Below, piece after piece: positions 44,984 to 56,062 of a stretch of DNA of 64,000 bases (its first letter is position 1; each line of letters starts with the position of its first letter). The DNA lies in the NCBI GenBank assembly GCA_026018925.1, contig JAKSZU010000018.1:29264452-29328451 (forward strand), written 5' to 3'. The position numbers and the translations under genes were made by a program. Below the pieces are notes generated by a model, which was not told the DNA's origin, made no database searches, and saw nothing but the letters and a program-made list of their open reading frames with translations. This DNA comes from Tupaia tana (lineage: Eukaryota; Chordata; Mammalia; Scandentia; Tupaiidae).

Positions 44984-45754
44984 AGATGAAATTACATTTT
45001 TAAAAGCCACAAAGAACTGTGGGAAAGAAGACAGCAGCCGACAAAGGAGAGATGAGCAAAGCTTCGGAGGCTGAGGAGCAGTGGCCACCTGGTAATAGAC
45101 TTACCAGACCATAAAAGCCGAGGTCGGGCGCCTGCAGCCCCTGACTTCCCACAAAGATGCAAAGGTAATTCAGTGGAGAGTGTAGTCTGTAATAATGTCT
45201 GAAACAATTGGATGCCAAAAAAAAAAAAAAAATGAACTCAACATGGACCATAGATCCAAATATCAAAACTAAAGCTATAAACCTCCTAGGGGAAAAAAAA
45301 AAATGGAGAAAATCTTTCTGACTTTGGTTTAGACAAAGATTTCTTAGAAACAACACCAAAAACGCAATCCATTAAAAAAAAAAAAAGATAAATTAGATTT
45401 CATCAAAGTTTAAAACCTCTGCTATTTGAAGGTCGCCATTAAGACTATGAGAAGACAAGCCACAGAGTGGGAGGAAATATTTGCAAACCTATATCTGATT
45501 TTTTAAAAACTTACAAAGAACTCATACCTTAAAAAAAGAAAAAAGAAAGACAACTTCATGAAAAATGTAGGAAAGGATCGAACAGTCACTTTATGAAAAA
45601 AGTGATGCCGGTGGCAAAAGGCACAATGAGGTATCACGACAACCTTCTAGAATGGCTAAAATTAAAATGGCTGTTAATACTAAGTGTCGTTGAGGATATG
45701 GAACGGCTGGAACTCTCCTACATTTCTGGAGGGAGTGCAAAACAGGACAGCCAC

Positions 45755-46272
45755 TTTGTTTTAGGTTTTTGCCACAGGGCATGTGTGCAAGCTGGAGAGA
45801 GACAGAGAGAGACAGAGGGAGGGAGAATGGGAAATCGCCCTCCCAGGGGAGACAGTCACACTATCATCTCTTCTTCTCCTGCAATTTTTTTTTTTTTTAG
45901 AGGTTTTTGCTATAGGGCGCGTGTGCTTGCCAAAAAGACAGAGAGAGAGACAGAGAGATAGAAAGAGAGAAATCACCCCCCAGGGGGGGATGGTCACGCC
46001 GCAATCCCTTCTCCATTCTCCTCTCGGGATCTTGGGCATGCATGCACATGCACCCAGCATGAGTTTAAGCCACCAGGTCTGGGACTCGAACCACGGTCAA
46101 CTACATGGTAGTTCAGCGACATAGCCATTACGCTAACTGCTGGTCCTTCCTCCGCAATTTTAGGCATATGTACACATGCCTGGAGAGACTTTCAAGCCTC
46201 CAGGTCTGGGACTTGAACTGTGGTCAGCTGTATGGGAGTCCAGCACCTAACCACTATGCAACTTTCAGGCAC
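45755..46272 (-). mobile_element. tRNA-derived SINE split by a second SINE
   Basis: The outer part, AGGTTTTTGCCACAGGGCAT, runs to TCCTGCAATTTT (45888) and resumes at CTCCGCAATTTTAGGCATAT (46150), ending near the head at about 46270. Confidence 0.88.
45889..46146 (-). mobile_element. tRNA-derived SINE, young, nested
   Basis: Near-consensus antisense copy from the T-run to AACTGCTGGTCC, inside the older one. Confidence 0.93.
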
Positions 46273-46717
46273 TGGTACAGCAATTCCAATTCCAGGTATT
46301 TACCCAAGAAAAATGAAAACATTTGTTCACAAAAAGACTTCTATATACAAATGCTCATATACAGCTTTATTCACAATAGCCCAAAACTAGAAACAACACA
46401 AATATCCACCAAGTGGTGAAGTAAGCTGTGGTATATCCATACCACGGAATACTATTTAGCGATAAAAGGAGTGAACTGTTGAAATAAGCAATGCATGGAT
46501 GGATCTCAAAATCATCATGCTAAGTGAAAGAAGCCAGACACAAAAGATTCTCTGCTTTATGAGTCCATTTTATGATCATCTAGAAAAGTAAAAACTATAG
46601 GGTCAGAGAATAGATCAGTAGTTCCCAGGGAGTGAGGAAAAGATATTGACTATGAAAGGGCACGAGGCAAATTTTTAGGGCAATGGAAATGTTCTAAATC
46701 TTTATTTTGATATTACA

Positions 46718-46830
46718 GGGACTTCAAAGAGTTTGTGGAAAAATGGAATCAAACTATATTTGGTGCAAAATGATCTTAAAATCCGTTTTTTATCATATGC
46801 ATTTTCATATACTTTTTGAAGACCCTCTCA
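46718..46830. mobile_element. Mariner-like non-autonomous element remnant
   Basis: GACTTCAAAGAGTTTGTGGA at the left, TTTGGTGCAAAATGAT inside, and CATATACTTTTTGAAGACCC at the right as an inverted end. Confidence 0.5.
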
Positions 46831-46942
46831 TACATGCAAACATGACTGTACACATTTGTCAAAACTCATCCAACTACTTTCCAAAGAGTACATTTCATCG
46901 TATGTATACTTCCGTAAATCAGATTTAAGAAAATCAAAGAAC

Positions 46943-47180
46943 AGGCCAGCAGGTGACGTGGTAGTTAAAGCGTCGGACTCCCATATGGCTGACTGTAATT
47001 TGAGTCCCTGACCTGGCGGCTTGAAAATCACACCGGGTGCATGTGTGTATGTGCCCCAAATCCCAGAAGGACAGTGTAGGAGAAGGGATTACAACGTGGC
47101 CATCCCCCCTGGGGAGGTTATTTCTCACTTTCCCTCTCTCTGGAGAGCGCACGTGTCCTATAGCAAAAACCTAAAAAGAA
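46943..47180 (+). mobile_element. tRNA-derived SINE, older long form
   Basis: AGGCCAGCAGGTGACGTGGTAG to GTCCTATAGCAAAAACCTAAAAAG. Confidence 0.87.
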
Positions 47181-47189
47181 GAAAGGAAA

Positions 47190-47367
47190 CCACCCTGGGC
47201 GCGTGTGCAAGCATGCCCAAAATCCTAAGAGGACAATGGAGGAGCGACTGTGGCGTGGCCGTACCCCACCCCCCGGGGTGATTTCTCACTTTATCTCTCT
47301 CTGTCTCTCTTTAGCAAGCACACGTGCACTATGGCAAAAACCTAAAAAAAAATAAAAAAATAAAAAA
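47190..47367 (+). mobile_element. tRNA-derived SINE, lacking tRNA head
   Basis: It starts at CACCCTGGGCGCGTGTGC and ends CACTATGGCAAAAACC with an A-rich tail. Either 5'-truncated or the second half of a dimer with its left neighbour. Confidence 0.8.
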
Positions 47368-47427
47368 AAGAGGAGGAGGAGGAAGAGGAGGAGGGAGAGG
47401 AGGAAGAGGCGGAGGAGGGGGAGAAAT
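47368..47427. repeat. (GGA/AGG)n purine tract
   Basis: About 60 bp of GAGGAGGAGGAAG-type repeat growing out of the A-rich SINE tail. Confidence 0.9.
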
Positions 47428-48274
47428 AAAGACTTGGGAATCACAGAATGGTTTCATCTGCTCAGTTATTTGTCTGACTGTGTTACCTTGGATGACTCAC
47501 TTACCTTATGAGAACTGTAGAGAAAAGGCACGGAAAAAGGTCCGGGGGACGACAGAAGTTGCTGAATGAAATCACTTGACATTTGGTGTTTCAGATGAGC
47601 CCTCAGTAATGGAGAACGTGATAGCACAGGAAGGCCAGCTGGTCCACCCCTTCACTGTACTAATGGGGAAACTGAGCCCCGAACAGGTGGATGGATTTGA
47701 TCTCCAGGTGCCCAGGCCCTTAGTCACACTGCTCCCAGGCAGGCACTGAGGTAACAGAGCTTGACCCACCACACTACTGGGGAAACCGAGGCCAAAGCAG
47801 AAGTGACACCTCCCCCATCCTAAGCACCCCAGATAGAAGCTGTGGTTTCCACCCCTTTCCCCAGGAGCAAACCACAATCTTCACTTCTGCTTGCGACCTC
47901 CAGCATCCTCCATCCTACCCCTTCAGAGAGGCCACCATCACCCCACAGGCTGGGTGGGCCACCTTGTTCTCAGATCTGCACCTCGTTATTTGGGGTCCTT
48001 TGGGAAATAGGAATCCCATACCTGACTTCAGAGATGGTTCCAACTGACTGTGGGAAAACTGAATTCTGCACAAAGAAGGAGTTTGCTTGGGTTTCTACAG
48101 CAGACTAGTGGTCAAGCTGGGACTTGAACCCAGGGCTCCAGATCCCAAGTCCAGCGCTCCACCCCACCACATGCTGCAGCCTCCCAAGGATGGTTGGGTA
48201 GCTGAGTTGCTGTGTGGGCAAGTAAGACCAACAGAGAGATGAGCCGTGAAGCACAGCACAGAGCTTGGGGCAGA

Positions 48275-48370
48275 TGCCATGTGAGAACCAGCACTGGTGT
48301 TCAGTGCCTAGGCTGTGTGACACCGGGCAAGCACTTGACCTCTCTGTGCCTTAGGTTTCCTTGTCTGTGA
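48275..48370 (+). mobile_element. MIR SINE
   Basis: CTGTGTGACACCGGGCAAGCACTTGACC and GTGCCTTAGGTTTCCTTGTC, forward MIR. Confidence 0.8.
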
Positions 48371-48924
48371 AAACGAGACCAGAGAGACTCAAACTACCAT
48401 TTTCATCACCCATATTCCTGGAAATCAGGCCTTGACCCAGGTCTAGGGCTCTGACCAAAGTCACCAGCCAGGGAACACCTAAGCATGAGCTTGGGAACTG
48501 CTGCGTTCCTCCCCAGAAACGACCACACTCCCAATACCCACCCTCTCCCCGGTAGCCACTGGCCTTCACATGGCCCCACTTGCTTCCACCAAAGAGCTGC
48601 CACTGTCACCCAGAGCCTGGAGCCCCCGCCTCTGGCTTCCCCATGGCCTGGGCAACAAGTGAACCCACGGTCTCTGCAAAAAAGCCCTGAGAGATGTTCT
48701 CACTAACCCTATTTCTCAGGTGGACAAAGGGAGGTCTGTCCAAGCCCACAGGGAGTCTGACCAAGCTGGCACCAGGGCCATTTCCCTGAGACTCTGTTCT
48801 CAGGCTTCAATCCGGGTCATCGGAGAGGAGTCACCCCAGTCTGCCGAGCACAGGCTCTATGTCAGGCCCTGTACTGAGCCCCTGAGCCTCTCACCCGTCA
48901 CCCCAGGGGCAGGTTACCTGCCTA

Positions 48925-49035
48925 GCCCCATTTTACAGGTGAGGAAACTGAGGGAGGTCCAGCAAAGAAAGACCTAGTAACTTGCCCGAGGCCACATGGG
49001 ACAGATAAGATTTGAACCCAGTGCCTAACTGCCCC
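48925..49035 (-). mobile_element. MIR SINE
   Basis: CATTTTACAGGTGAGGAAACTGAGG and GATAAGATTTGAACCCAGTG, reverse MIR. Confidence 0.88.
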
Positions 49036-49805
49036 TTCATTTACATGATCTCTTCTTGCAGAAACACAGAGCTCTACATCCCCCCAGCCTTGGAGCTGAC
49101 ACCCAGAAAGGAAATGAAGGTGGGTCCCCACCTTGCTGCTCCAAGGATGTCACCAGGTCTGTGGTCACCTGGGCATGCCCCACTGGGGGCATGCGGATAA
49201 GGATCGAGTTGGGGGAAGCCCAGAGGGGCTGACCTCTGATGCTGCTGCCGTCTCCGCTCCGGTCTCAGCCGCTGTCCAGTTGCTTCTGCAGAAAGAAGGG
49301 GAAGTCCGGCGATATGAGCTGGGGGCTGCGACTGCTCACCCTGCAGCCCACGCGCACTTCACTTCTCCCTGTCCTCTCCACCCCATGCCGGCACACCACA
49401 CTCCCACTTCACTTCTTCTTTCACAGGCAGCAGCCTCTCACTTCCTCTGAGTGGAAGCCCTTGGTCTCACCTACCAGGGCCTGGAGCCGTTCCTGAGGGC
49501 ACCTGCACCTCTGTGCGGTGCTCAGGGACTAGGCAACATGGCACCGTGCAGAGTTCAAGACCACCTCTGCTCGGTACCCTGGGACAAGCGATGTTGCCTC
49601 TCCGCGCCTCAGCTTTCCCATCTGCAGAAAGGGAGGATGATCCTTACCTGACCTGACAACTGATGGGACTGGTGCTGGCAGGGGCCTCAGGCAAGGGCTG
49701 GGTGAGTCTTCCGGGGTTCATGAACCCAGCCCACCACTTGCTGTCTGAGTGACTTCCCGCCACAGAAACTCTCTGATCCTGTTTCCCTTCTGTAAAATGC
49801 AATTA

Positions 49806-50185
49806 TGAGTCGTCTTCAAAAAGTTCATAGAAAATGGGGACCAGCAGTTAGCATAATGGCTCTGTCGCTGGACTCCCACGTAGTCGACAGCGGTTCGAGT
49901 CCCGGACCAGGTGGCTTAAATTCACGCCGGGCGCATGTGCGTGCGTGCCCAGAATCCCAAGAGGAGAATGGAGGAGAAGGAATTGCAGCATGGCCATCCC
50001 CCCTGGGGGGTGATTTCTCACTTTCTGTCTTTCTGTCTCTCTCTGTCTGTCTGGTGAGCGCACGCGCCCTATAGCAAAAACCTCTCCAAAAAAAAAAAAA
50101 AAAGTTCATAGAAAATGCATATTATGGATTTCAATTTTTTTGCACCAAAATAAACTCATACCTTAATTCCATTTTCCAGAAAGTC
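49806..50185. mobile_element. Mariner-like remnant interrupted by a SINE
   Basis: The left part GTCGTCTTCAAAAAGTTCAT is cut by the SINE at 49836-50103. The right part resumes with GTTCATAGAAAATGCATATT and TTTGCACCAAAATAAACTC. Confidence 0.55.
49836..50103 (+). mobile_element. tRNA-derived SINE, young subfamily
   Basis: Full-length. AAAGTTCATAGAAAATG on both sides (49819-49835 and 50101-50117) is a perfect target duplication within a mariner-like remnant. Confidence 0.95.
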
Positions 50186-50525
50186 CCCAAGTAATGACAG
50201 TACTGCCTTACGGGGTCGTGTGGGGCTTATACAAGGTAAGGCTGGCAGTCACTGAGAACTCCCCCAAATGCCATCAGCTTTCACAGATGGCAAGCCCAAT
50301 GGTCAGAGGGGACAAGGGCCCGACCCTGAGTTACCCGGTGGCAGAGCCCTCTGGGAAGGGTCTCCCTGGCAGTGGCGCTCAGAAAACATGCCCAGAACAG
50401 CGGGGTTGGCAAGCTAGCCAGCTCCTCCTGGCCAGGGGTCTGGATAAACCACCCTACACCAGCCATAAACACGCCCCCTGCAGACCCTAAGGAAGAGGGG
50501 GAGATGACTTTTGCATGCGTGTATG

Positions 50526-50568
50526 CGCGCACACGTGTGTGTGTGTGTGTGCACACGCGTGTGTGTGC
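50526..50568. repeat. (GT)n / (CA)n mixed microsatellite
   Basis: Alternating GCACACGTGTGTGTGTGTGT blocks that would form left-handed-prone purine-pyrimidine alternation. Confidence 0.85.
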
Positions 50569-51718
50569 TGGGACAGGTGAGACAGGGTGTTCTCTCTTGA
50601 CAGGGCCCCTTTCCGATTCTCTGGGAAAACTGTGACTTTGGAATGTGTTCTTCTGCCCCCAGGGATAAGATGGAGACCAGCAAGAGGGAGAAACTGGACA
50701 GGTCCCAGCATGGTCTCCCTCCCCTCTCCCCCACCCAGGGTCCTCCCAGGTGCAGCCCAAGCACCGCACACACAGGGCCTGGGGCAGCGGGGGAGGATCC
50801 ATGGGCAGGGGGAGGGTGCCTGCTGCCTTTGCAGGCTTTGCACAGGCTTTGCACTGGTGACGTGTGTCATGGCTCCTTCACCACACTTCTGCTGGGTGAC
50901 TTGGGTAAGGACCTTGCTATGGTTTTACCAGGCTGTGACCTAGACCGTGACCTCCGAGCCCTTCCTGTCTGAGGTCTGGCCACCTTTAGGCTTGCAGCAC
51001 CATCCACCTCCTTCCTCATGCACTGTGAGCCCAGCCACTATTCTCGGGCACCAGGAGGAAGCCCTGCCCACCCTGCAGCCTCCCTCCTTTCCAGCCTAGA
51101 TCTGTACCAGCCTCACTGTGCCCTCGGTTGGGGATACGAGTTATCTAGCCCCGTATTCCAGATCCTGGATCTCACTGCCAGGACACTCCCCCACTCAAAA
51201 GGCAGCAGTGGCTCCCTGTCGCCTTCATGGCCTAACCTCCTCCAACTTCTTCCACCGGCTTTTGCTTCATACTCCCCTCCCTGCTCTGTGTCAGCTGTGA
51301 CATACATGCGCCTGGGCCAGCCCCGGCTCCTTTCCATCCATCTGGACTCAGCCTGAGTCCTGCCTCCTCTGGGAAGGCTTCTCTGCCTCCGACTTTCCCA
51401 CAGAACATTCCGGTTGCTCCAGCTTCAGGAGGCATGCCAGTCCCTTGCTCAGATCCTGAGGCAGGGCAGAGGGCCACACACCAGCCCCAGTGAGGTGTCT
51501 CCTCAAGTGGGATCTGCAACAGTGGGACCCCGACTGGACATAAGATAAAGTGAGTCACGTTGTGAAAAAGACATTTACGTCTCTCTGTCTTGTCGGTGTC
51601 CAGCGGGAGCCTTGGTTGAGGGCGACATTGTCTCTAATCCCTCTCTAATCCCTCTCTAACATTCCACTCGTTTCCATTCTTTACTCTTTTATTAGACATC
51701 AAAACAAGATATTTGGAA

Positions 51719-51957
51719 GCCAGTCAGTGGCGCTGTGGTTAAAATAGCTGGATCCCACATAGCTGACGGCACAGTTCAAGTCCTAGACCTGGCGACTTGA
51801 AGAACATACCAGGCACATGCGTGTCCAAAATCCTGAGAGGAGAATGGAGAAGGAATTGTGGCATGATCATCCCCCTGAGGGGTACTTTCTCTCTTTCTCT
51901 CTCTCCAGAAAGCACACACACCCCTACAGCAAATTTAAACAAAAAAGAGAAAGCAAT
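51719..51957 (+). mobile_element. tRNA-derived SINE, oldest subfamily
   Basis: GCCAGTCAGTGGCGCTGTGG to ACCCCTACAGCAAATTTAAAC. Confidence 0.78.
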
Positions 51958-52045
51958 CTGATTTAAAAAAAAAAACTGTATTGTGGTAAAATATATATAT
52001 AACAAAATTTACCATCTTAACCACATTTTACAAAGTTCCCATTTT

Positions 52046-52304
52046 GGGACCAGCAGATGATGTAATGGCTATGTTGCTGAACTCTCATGTAGTCGACCGC
52101 GGCTTGAGTCCTGGACCCAGTGGCTTAAACTCACGTCGGGTGTGTGTGTGTGTTTGCCCAAGATCCCGAGAGGAGAATGGAGAAAGGATTGCAGCGTGGC
52201 CATCCCCCCAGGGGGTGATTTCTCCCTTTCTATCTCTCTGTCTCTCTCTTTCTGGCAAGCGCACATGCCTTATAACAAAAACCTCTCCCCCCCCAAAAAA
52301 AAGT
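52046..52304 (+). mobile_element. tRNA-derived SINE, young subfamily
   Basis: Full-length GGGACCAGCAGATGATGTAATGG to ACCTCTCC. It lies between two copies of an AAAGTTCNNATTTT target. Confidence 0.93.
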
Positions 52305-52318
52305 TCTTATTTTCGGAG

Positions 52319-52576
52319 GGGCCAGCAGATGGCACAGTGGTTATGTTGCTGGACTCCCACATGGCCAACCATTGCTCGAGTTTCGGACCTGGTGGCTTCA
52401 AAATCACATCGGGCACATGTGTGTGTGCCCAAAATCCCAGGAGGAGAATGGAGAAGGAACTGCAGTGTGGCCATCTCCCCTGGAGAGTGATTTCTCACTT
52501 TCACTCTCTCTGTCTCTGTCTCTCTGGTGAACGCACTCACCCTATGGCAGAAACCTCTACAAAAAATAAAAACAAG
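52319..52576 (+). mobile_element. tRNA-derived SINE, intermediate
   Basis: GGGGCCAGCAGATGGCACAGTGG to CCCTATGGCAGAAACCTCTAC. It occupies the same target as its left neighbour. Confidence 0.92.
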
Positions 52577-52847
52577 AATGAAAAGTTCTCATTTTTTATT
52601 TATTTCTTCCACCTGAGAAACAGCCACTCACAGGGGAACCCTATTCCACTGTGTGCACACTACGTTTTTCCATTCCTCTGTTGAACACTTGGGTCACTTC
52701 CACATTTTGGCTTTCGTGACTAATCCTGCTCTGAACATTGGTATACAAATGATGTCCCTTTTAAACAAAGTTCAACAATGTGTTTTGTTTATGTGCTATT
52801 TGATTTTCTTCTTCTTTTTTTGAGAGAGAGATTTTATTTTTGGGGGG

Positions 52848-53092
52848 AGGGAGAGGTTTTTGCTATAGGGCGCATGTGCTCTCCAGGAAGACAGAGAGAC
52901 AAGAAAGCGAGAAATCACCCCCCAAGGGGGATGGCCACGCTGCAATCCCTTCTCCTCCATTCTCCTCTCAGGATCTTAGGCACGCACGCACACGCACCCA
53001 GCTTGAGTTTCAAGCCAGCAAGTCTGGGACTTGAACTGCAGTTGACTATGCAGGAGTCCAGTGATGTAACCATTACGCCATCTGCTGGTCCC
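52848..53092 (-). mobile_element. tRNA-derived SINE, intermediate
   Basis: GAGAGGTTTTTGCTATAGGGC to GCCATCTGCTGGTCCC. Confidence 0.9.
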
Positions 53093-53827
53093 AACTGTTT
53101 GATTTTTTTTCTATTTAGGGCAACAGATACAGATTTCCTATTTTAGTCTTAGTAATATAAAATAGTCCCTCAAAACACACACTAAACGGGAATGGTGTAC
53201 GAAAATGCTCATAACTGTGCAAGTGCTCTGTGTCGGTGACAGAGCACTGGTGCAGAGAGAACGGAGCTGCACCTAATTCTGACAAGGGCCTCTGTCAAAA
53301 ACCCACCAGCCTGAGCTGGGGAGAGACACTGGGCAGGCTGACCCCAGATCAGCATGAGTGACAGTCGTTGAGGTGCCTGGAGGTGTGGTTTTAGGAACAG
53401 GGATGACAATGGAAACCATCAGATCTACTCTGGGGCCTCCCACAGTGACTCTGGGCCCCTCACTTAACTTCTCGTCTTCACTTCCCTCCAGAGACATGGT
53501 GATAACACCCAGCTCATAGGGTGCTTGTGAAACTGAAATAACCCAGCCTCTGGCCAGCACCCACCCTTTCCCTCCAAGAGACACCCCCAAGACAGTACTT
53601 ATTGTTTCCTCCCCTGGAAAAGGGTGCAACTGTGACGAGGCAACAGAAGTTTAGAGGCACTGCCAGTTTACCTCTGCCACCTTCTCCAGGAAAGAGCTCT
53701 GGGCTCCCAGAGCTATGCTGCCCCTCACTGGCTGTGGGACTCTTGTCAAGGGACTCAGTCAAGAGCCTCTCTAAACTTTCATGTCCCCAGCTTTGAAATG
53801 TGCATGCCCTTGTCCTGAGAACGCAAA

Positions 53828-53868
53828 CCCACGGCTACCCACGGCTACCCACGGCTACCCACGGCTCT
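53828..53868. repeat. 10-bp tandem repeat x 4
   Basis: CCCACGGCTA repeated four times exactly, then CCCACGGCTC. Confidence 0.95.
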
Positions 53869-54341
53869 CCACCAAAATCACTCTCGAGGTGATTATCGAT
53901 GCTGTCAACATCCAACCACGCAGAGCCCATACAGAGCAAATGAACTGACAGCGAAACTGCACGTCTTGCAAGAAGTGTGGGATTTCACGAAGTTGAGGGA
54001 AGCGAAGCGGGAGAAATGGAGTCCCCGCTGACCACAGTCACCCAGACCTTCTCCACAGAACAGCTGGCCCATGACAGGATTCAGCGACTGCTGGCTTTGA
54101 GGAAGCACTCAAACTGCTTTGTGAAAACGAACCTCTTGCTGCAAAAAAAATGTCAGAAGGGAAGGATGCTACACAGACTCTATTGAGAAAAAAAAGAAGT
54201 CTTCAAATAGAAACAGGTGACTTTTTTTCATTCTAAGTGCAAGCTTGCAATTCCAATCTAAATATTGTTCATCGTGGGGCAAAACTGGCTTATTTTCATG
54301 TTTCAGTTTCTTTTTCTAGTTCAAACTTCAGTCCATATGGG

Positions 54342-54342
<1 letters not shown>

Positions 54343-54380
<38 letters not shown>
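54343..54380. repeat. (CA)n microsatellite
   Basis: About 19 CA units, uninterrupted, upstream of the CpG island. Confidence 0.95.
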
Positions 54381-54381
<1 letters not shown>

Positions 54382-54999
54382 CCAATCCCCAAGAGAGAAG
54401 CCTCTCAAGAGCTGGACATTATCCCTAATTACCCAAGGCCAGTCAAGCACCCGCCCATAGCCGAGTCTCAGCCAAGTGCCCCACCATACTTCTTACGGGC
54501 CCTCTGGTCAACTTTTTTTGTACAGAAAGGGAAACTGAGGCTCTGTGCAGGCACAGGCTTGTGGCCCAGGTCCACTCGGTGGCGGAGATGGCACTAAGAA
54601 AAAATGCAGATTACTCGGCGAAGACTTGGAAAGCTCATGCCAAGTGCTGAGTCCGCGAGCCGGTGGCCACTTCTGTTGCTGGGCGCCTAGTTCAGTGTTG
54701 GCGCTCGGGAAACCTGAGGCGGGAAAGTAGAGCCAGGCGAGACCCCACCCTGCCTTCGGTCCACCCCGCCCTTGGCCCTCACGCCGGGGTGGGGCCTCTG
54801 TTGGGGTCCAGCCGGCTCTCAGGCAGAGCCCACCGCTCGAGCCCTTCACCTGAAGTTAGACGGGTGTCCCCACCCCCGCCACTCGGCGGGCCAGGGTCAC
54901 AGCCGGGCCGCAGCTGGCGCTCGCACAGGGGGCCCCGTCGGCCCCGCCACTCGCCTCCGCCGTCTCCCCTCCTCTCCCTCCCCCCGGGAGGGAGGAGGA

Positions 55000-55110
55000 G
55001 ACTCCGCGGCCCTCCCTCGGCCCTCCCGGCGGCGGCCGCAGCCTGCACGGTGCCCGCTCCACCCAGCCGTGGCGGCTCGGACGTCCGGAGCCCGCCGGTC
55101 TCCGCCGGAG
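55000..55110 (+). other. CCDC102A: CCDC102A probable untranslated exon 1 (5' edge approximate)
   Basis: GC-rich sequence ends at CTCCGCCGGAG followed by GTGAGTGGGAG, a strong donor at the start of a 7.1-kb intron whose acceptor is before 62223. Noncoding exon 1 and a long intron 1 agree with the human gene layout as I know it. The transcription start is a guess; only the 3' edge is read from sequence. Confidence 0.5.
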
Positions 55111-55498
55111 GTGAGTGGGAGCTGCAGCCCTGGGGGCGGAAAGCCAGCGCGGCCCGGGAAGTCGCTCCAGGCCGCGAAACTCCCGCGGGAGAGAAGGGGT
55201 TAAGTTGGGGGCGTGCTGGAGGAGAGGGGAGCCCCGGGATCGCCCGCAGCAACTCCCGAACTCGGAGCAGAACTTTCAAGCCCCTTTCCCGGGATCCCCC
55301 ACCTCTTGGGCCTTGGGCCTGGGGTGAGGAGGGGCTGCAGGGCGATGGGAGACGTGGGGGTGGGGGGATACAGCCTTCGGAATGCAGCGGGCCCTGGCCG
55401 TTCGGGGAGGGGGCGGCGGGAGGGGGCGGAATTGGGAACTCTCCCCGGGGACCCAACGTGGTCACCATGGCGAGCGGGGAATGGACGGGCGATGCTGG

Positions 55499-55545
55499 CC
55501 AATCAGAGCACGGCACTGTCTCCCAGACCCGTGGCCGCTGCCAAT
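55499..55545 (+). promoter_or_regulatory. Two CCAAT boxes in the CpG island
   Basis: GGCCAATCAG (CCAAT at 55499) and TGCCAATGGGG (CCAAT at 55541) are 42 bp apart on the plus strand. Both resemble NF-Y sites. They lie about 400 bp downstream of the exon 1 donor, so they would serve a second start site near 55,600 rather than the exon ending at 55110. Confidence 0.5.
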
Positions 55546-55979
55546 GGGGGCAGCGCGGTGGGGTGGGCGGGCCGCGTCGCACTGGCCCCGAGCCCCCTTT
55601 GCCCGCCGCTTGCCTCCAGCCGCTAGGGGGAGCGGGCGGCCAGGGTGGCTGGAGAGGGGGCGACTAAGTGAGGACTGAGGGGACTCGGGGTGCGGGAAGC
55701 AGAAAGCTAAGTTTGGAAGGATCTGGGGCAGGTGGAGCAATGGCTCAGCGCGAGGGGAAGGGAATGGGCCTCCATTGCCCCACAGTGACAATGATACGAA
55801 TGGGCGATATCCTGAAAGTTCCTTCCCAACCGGTCTTTGCCCTAGGTGCCCCTCTCCACTCCCGCTCACTCCTGCTCTCACAGGGTTGTAGCGGGGTTGC
55901 CCTGGTTGAGGTGCGCACTAGGTCTGCCCACTTGCTGGACAGAGCTTTCAGTACTCTCGTTTGTGCATCTCTCCATCCC

Positions 55980-56062
55980 ATATTAGGGAAACAGGCCCAG
56001 AGAGGCCAAGGACTTGCCCATGTCACACAGCTGGCTGTGGCAGAGGTGGGATTAGTGGGATG
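55980..56062 (-). mobile_element. MIR SINE
   Basis: GGGAAACAGGCCCAGAGAGG and CATGTCACACAGCTGGCTGT, reverse MIR. Confidence 0.82.

Larger units (their letters stand above)
45190..46705 (+). mobile_element. Old L1 fragment interrupted by nested SINEs
   Basis: L1 text runs to about 45754 (GAGGTATCACGACAACC, GGAACTCTCCTACATTTCTG) and resumes after 46272 (TATTTACCCAAGAAAAATGA, CGGAATACTATTTAGCGATA). It lies upstream of ADGRG5. Confidence 0.8.
51945..52790. mobile_element. Old L1-like sequence split by two SINEs
   Basis: The pieces before 52046 (TAACAAAATTTACCATCTTA) and after 52576 (ACACTTGGGTCACTTCCACA, CTGCTCTGAACATTGGTATA) read as one old L1-like segment once both SINEs are removed. Confidence 0.55.
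44207..54749. other. 5' flank of ADGRG5 (untranslated exon(s) expected, not located)
   Basis: The ADGRG5 start-codon exon has an upstream acceptor, so at least one untranslated exon must lie to its right, probably before the CpG island at 54,750. I could not choose a convincing donor. The stretch holds an interrupted L1 at 45190-46700, SINEs at 44718, 45755, 45889, 46943, 47190, 49836, 51719, 52046, 52319 and 52848, a mariner-like remnant around 46715 and another around 49816, and unique sequence at 47430-49800 and 50190-51700. Confidence 0.6.
54750..55650 (+). promoter_or_regulatory. CCDC102A: CpG island / CCDC102A promoter region
   Basis: This stretch is markedly GC- and CpG-rich (GGCGGCGGCCGC, many CG dinucleotides), unlike the flanks, and free of the SINEs that crowd the window. 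It contains a probable untranslated exon ending at a GCCGGAG|GTGAGT donor (55110/55111) and two CCAAT boxes at 55499-55503 and 55541-55545. Position and orientation fit the 5' end of CCDC102A. I see no clear TATA box. Whether it also drives ADGRG5 leftwards cannot be judged. Confidence 0.8.

Noticed and set aside
54779-55582. 267-codon minus-strand frame in the CpG island
   Set aside because: Antisense shadow of the same GC-rich stretch.
54663-55667. 334-codon frame on the plus strand across the CpG island
   Set aside because: GC-rich sequence is poor in stop codons. The frame crosses the exon 1 donor and has Gly/Pro/Arg-rich composition without a domain.
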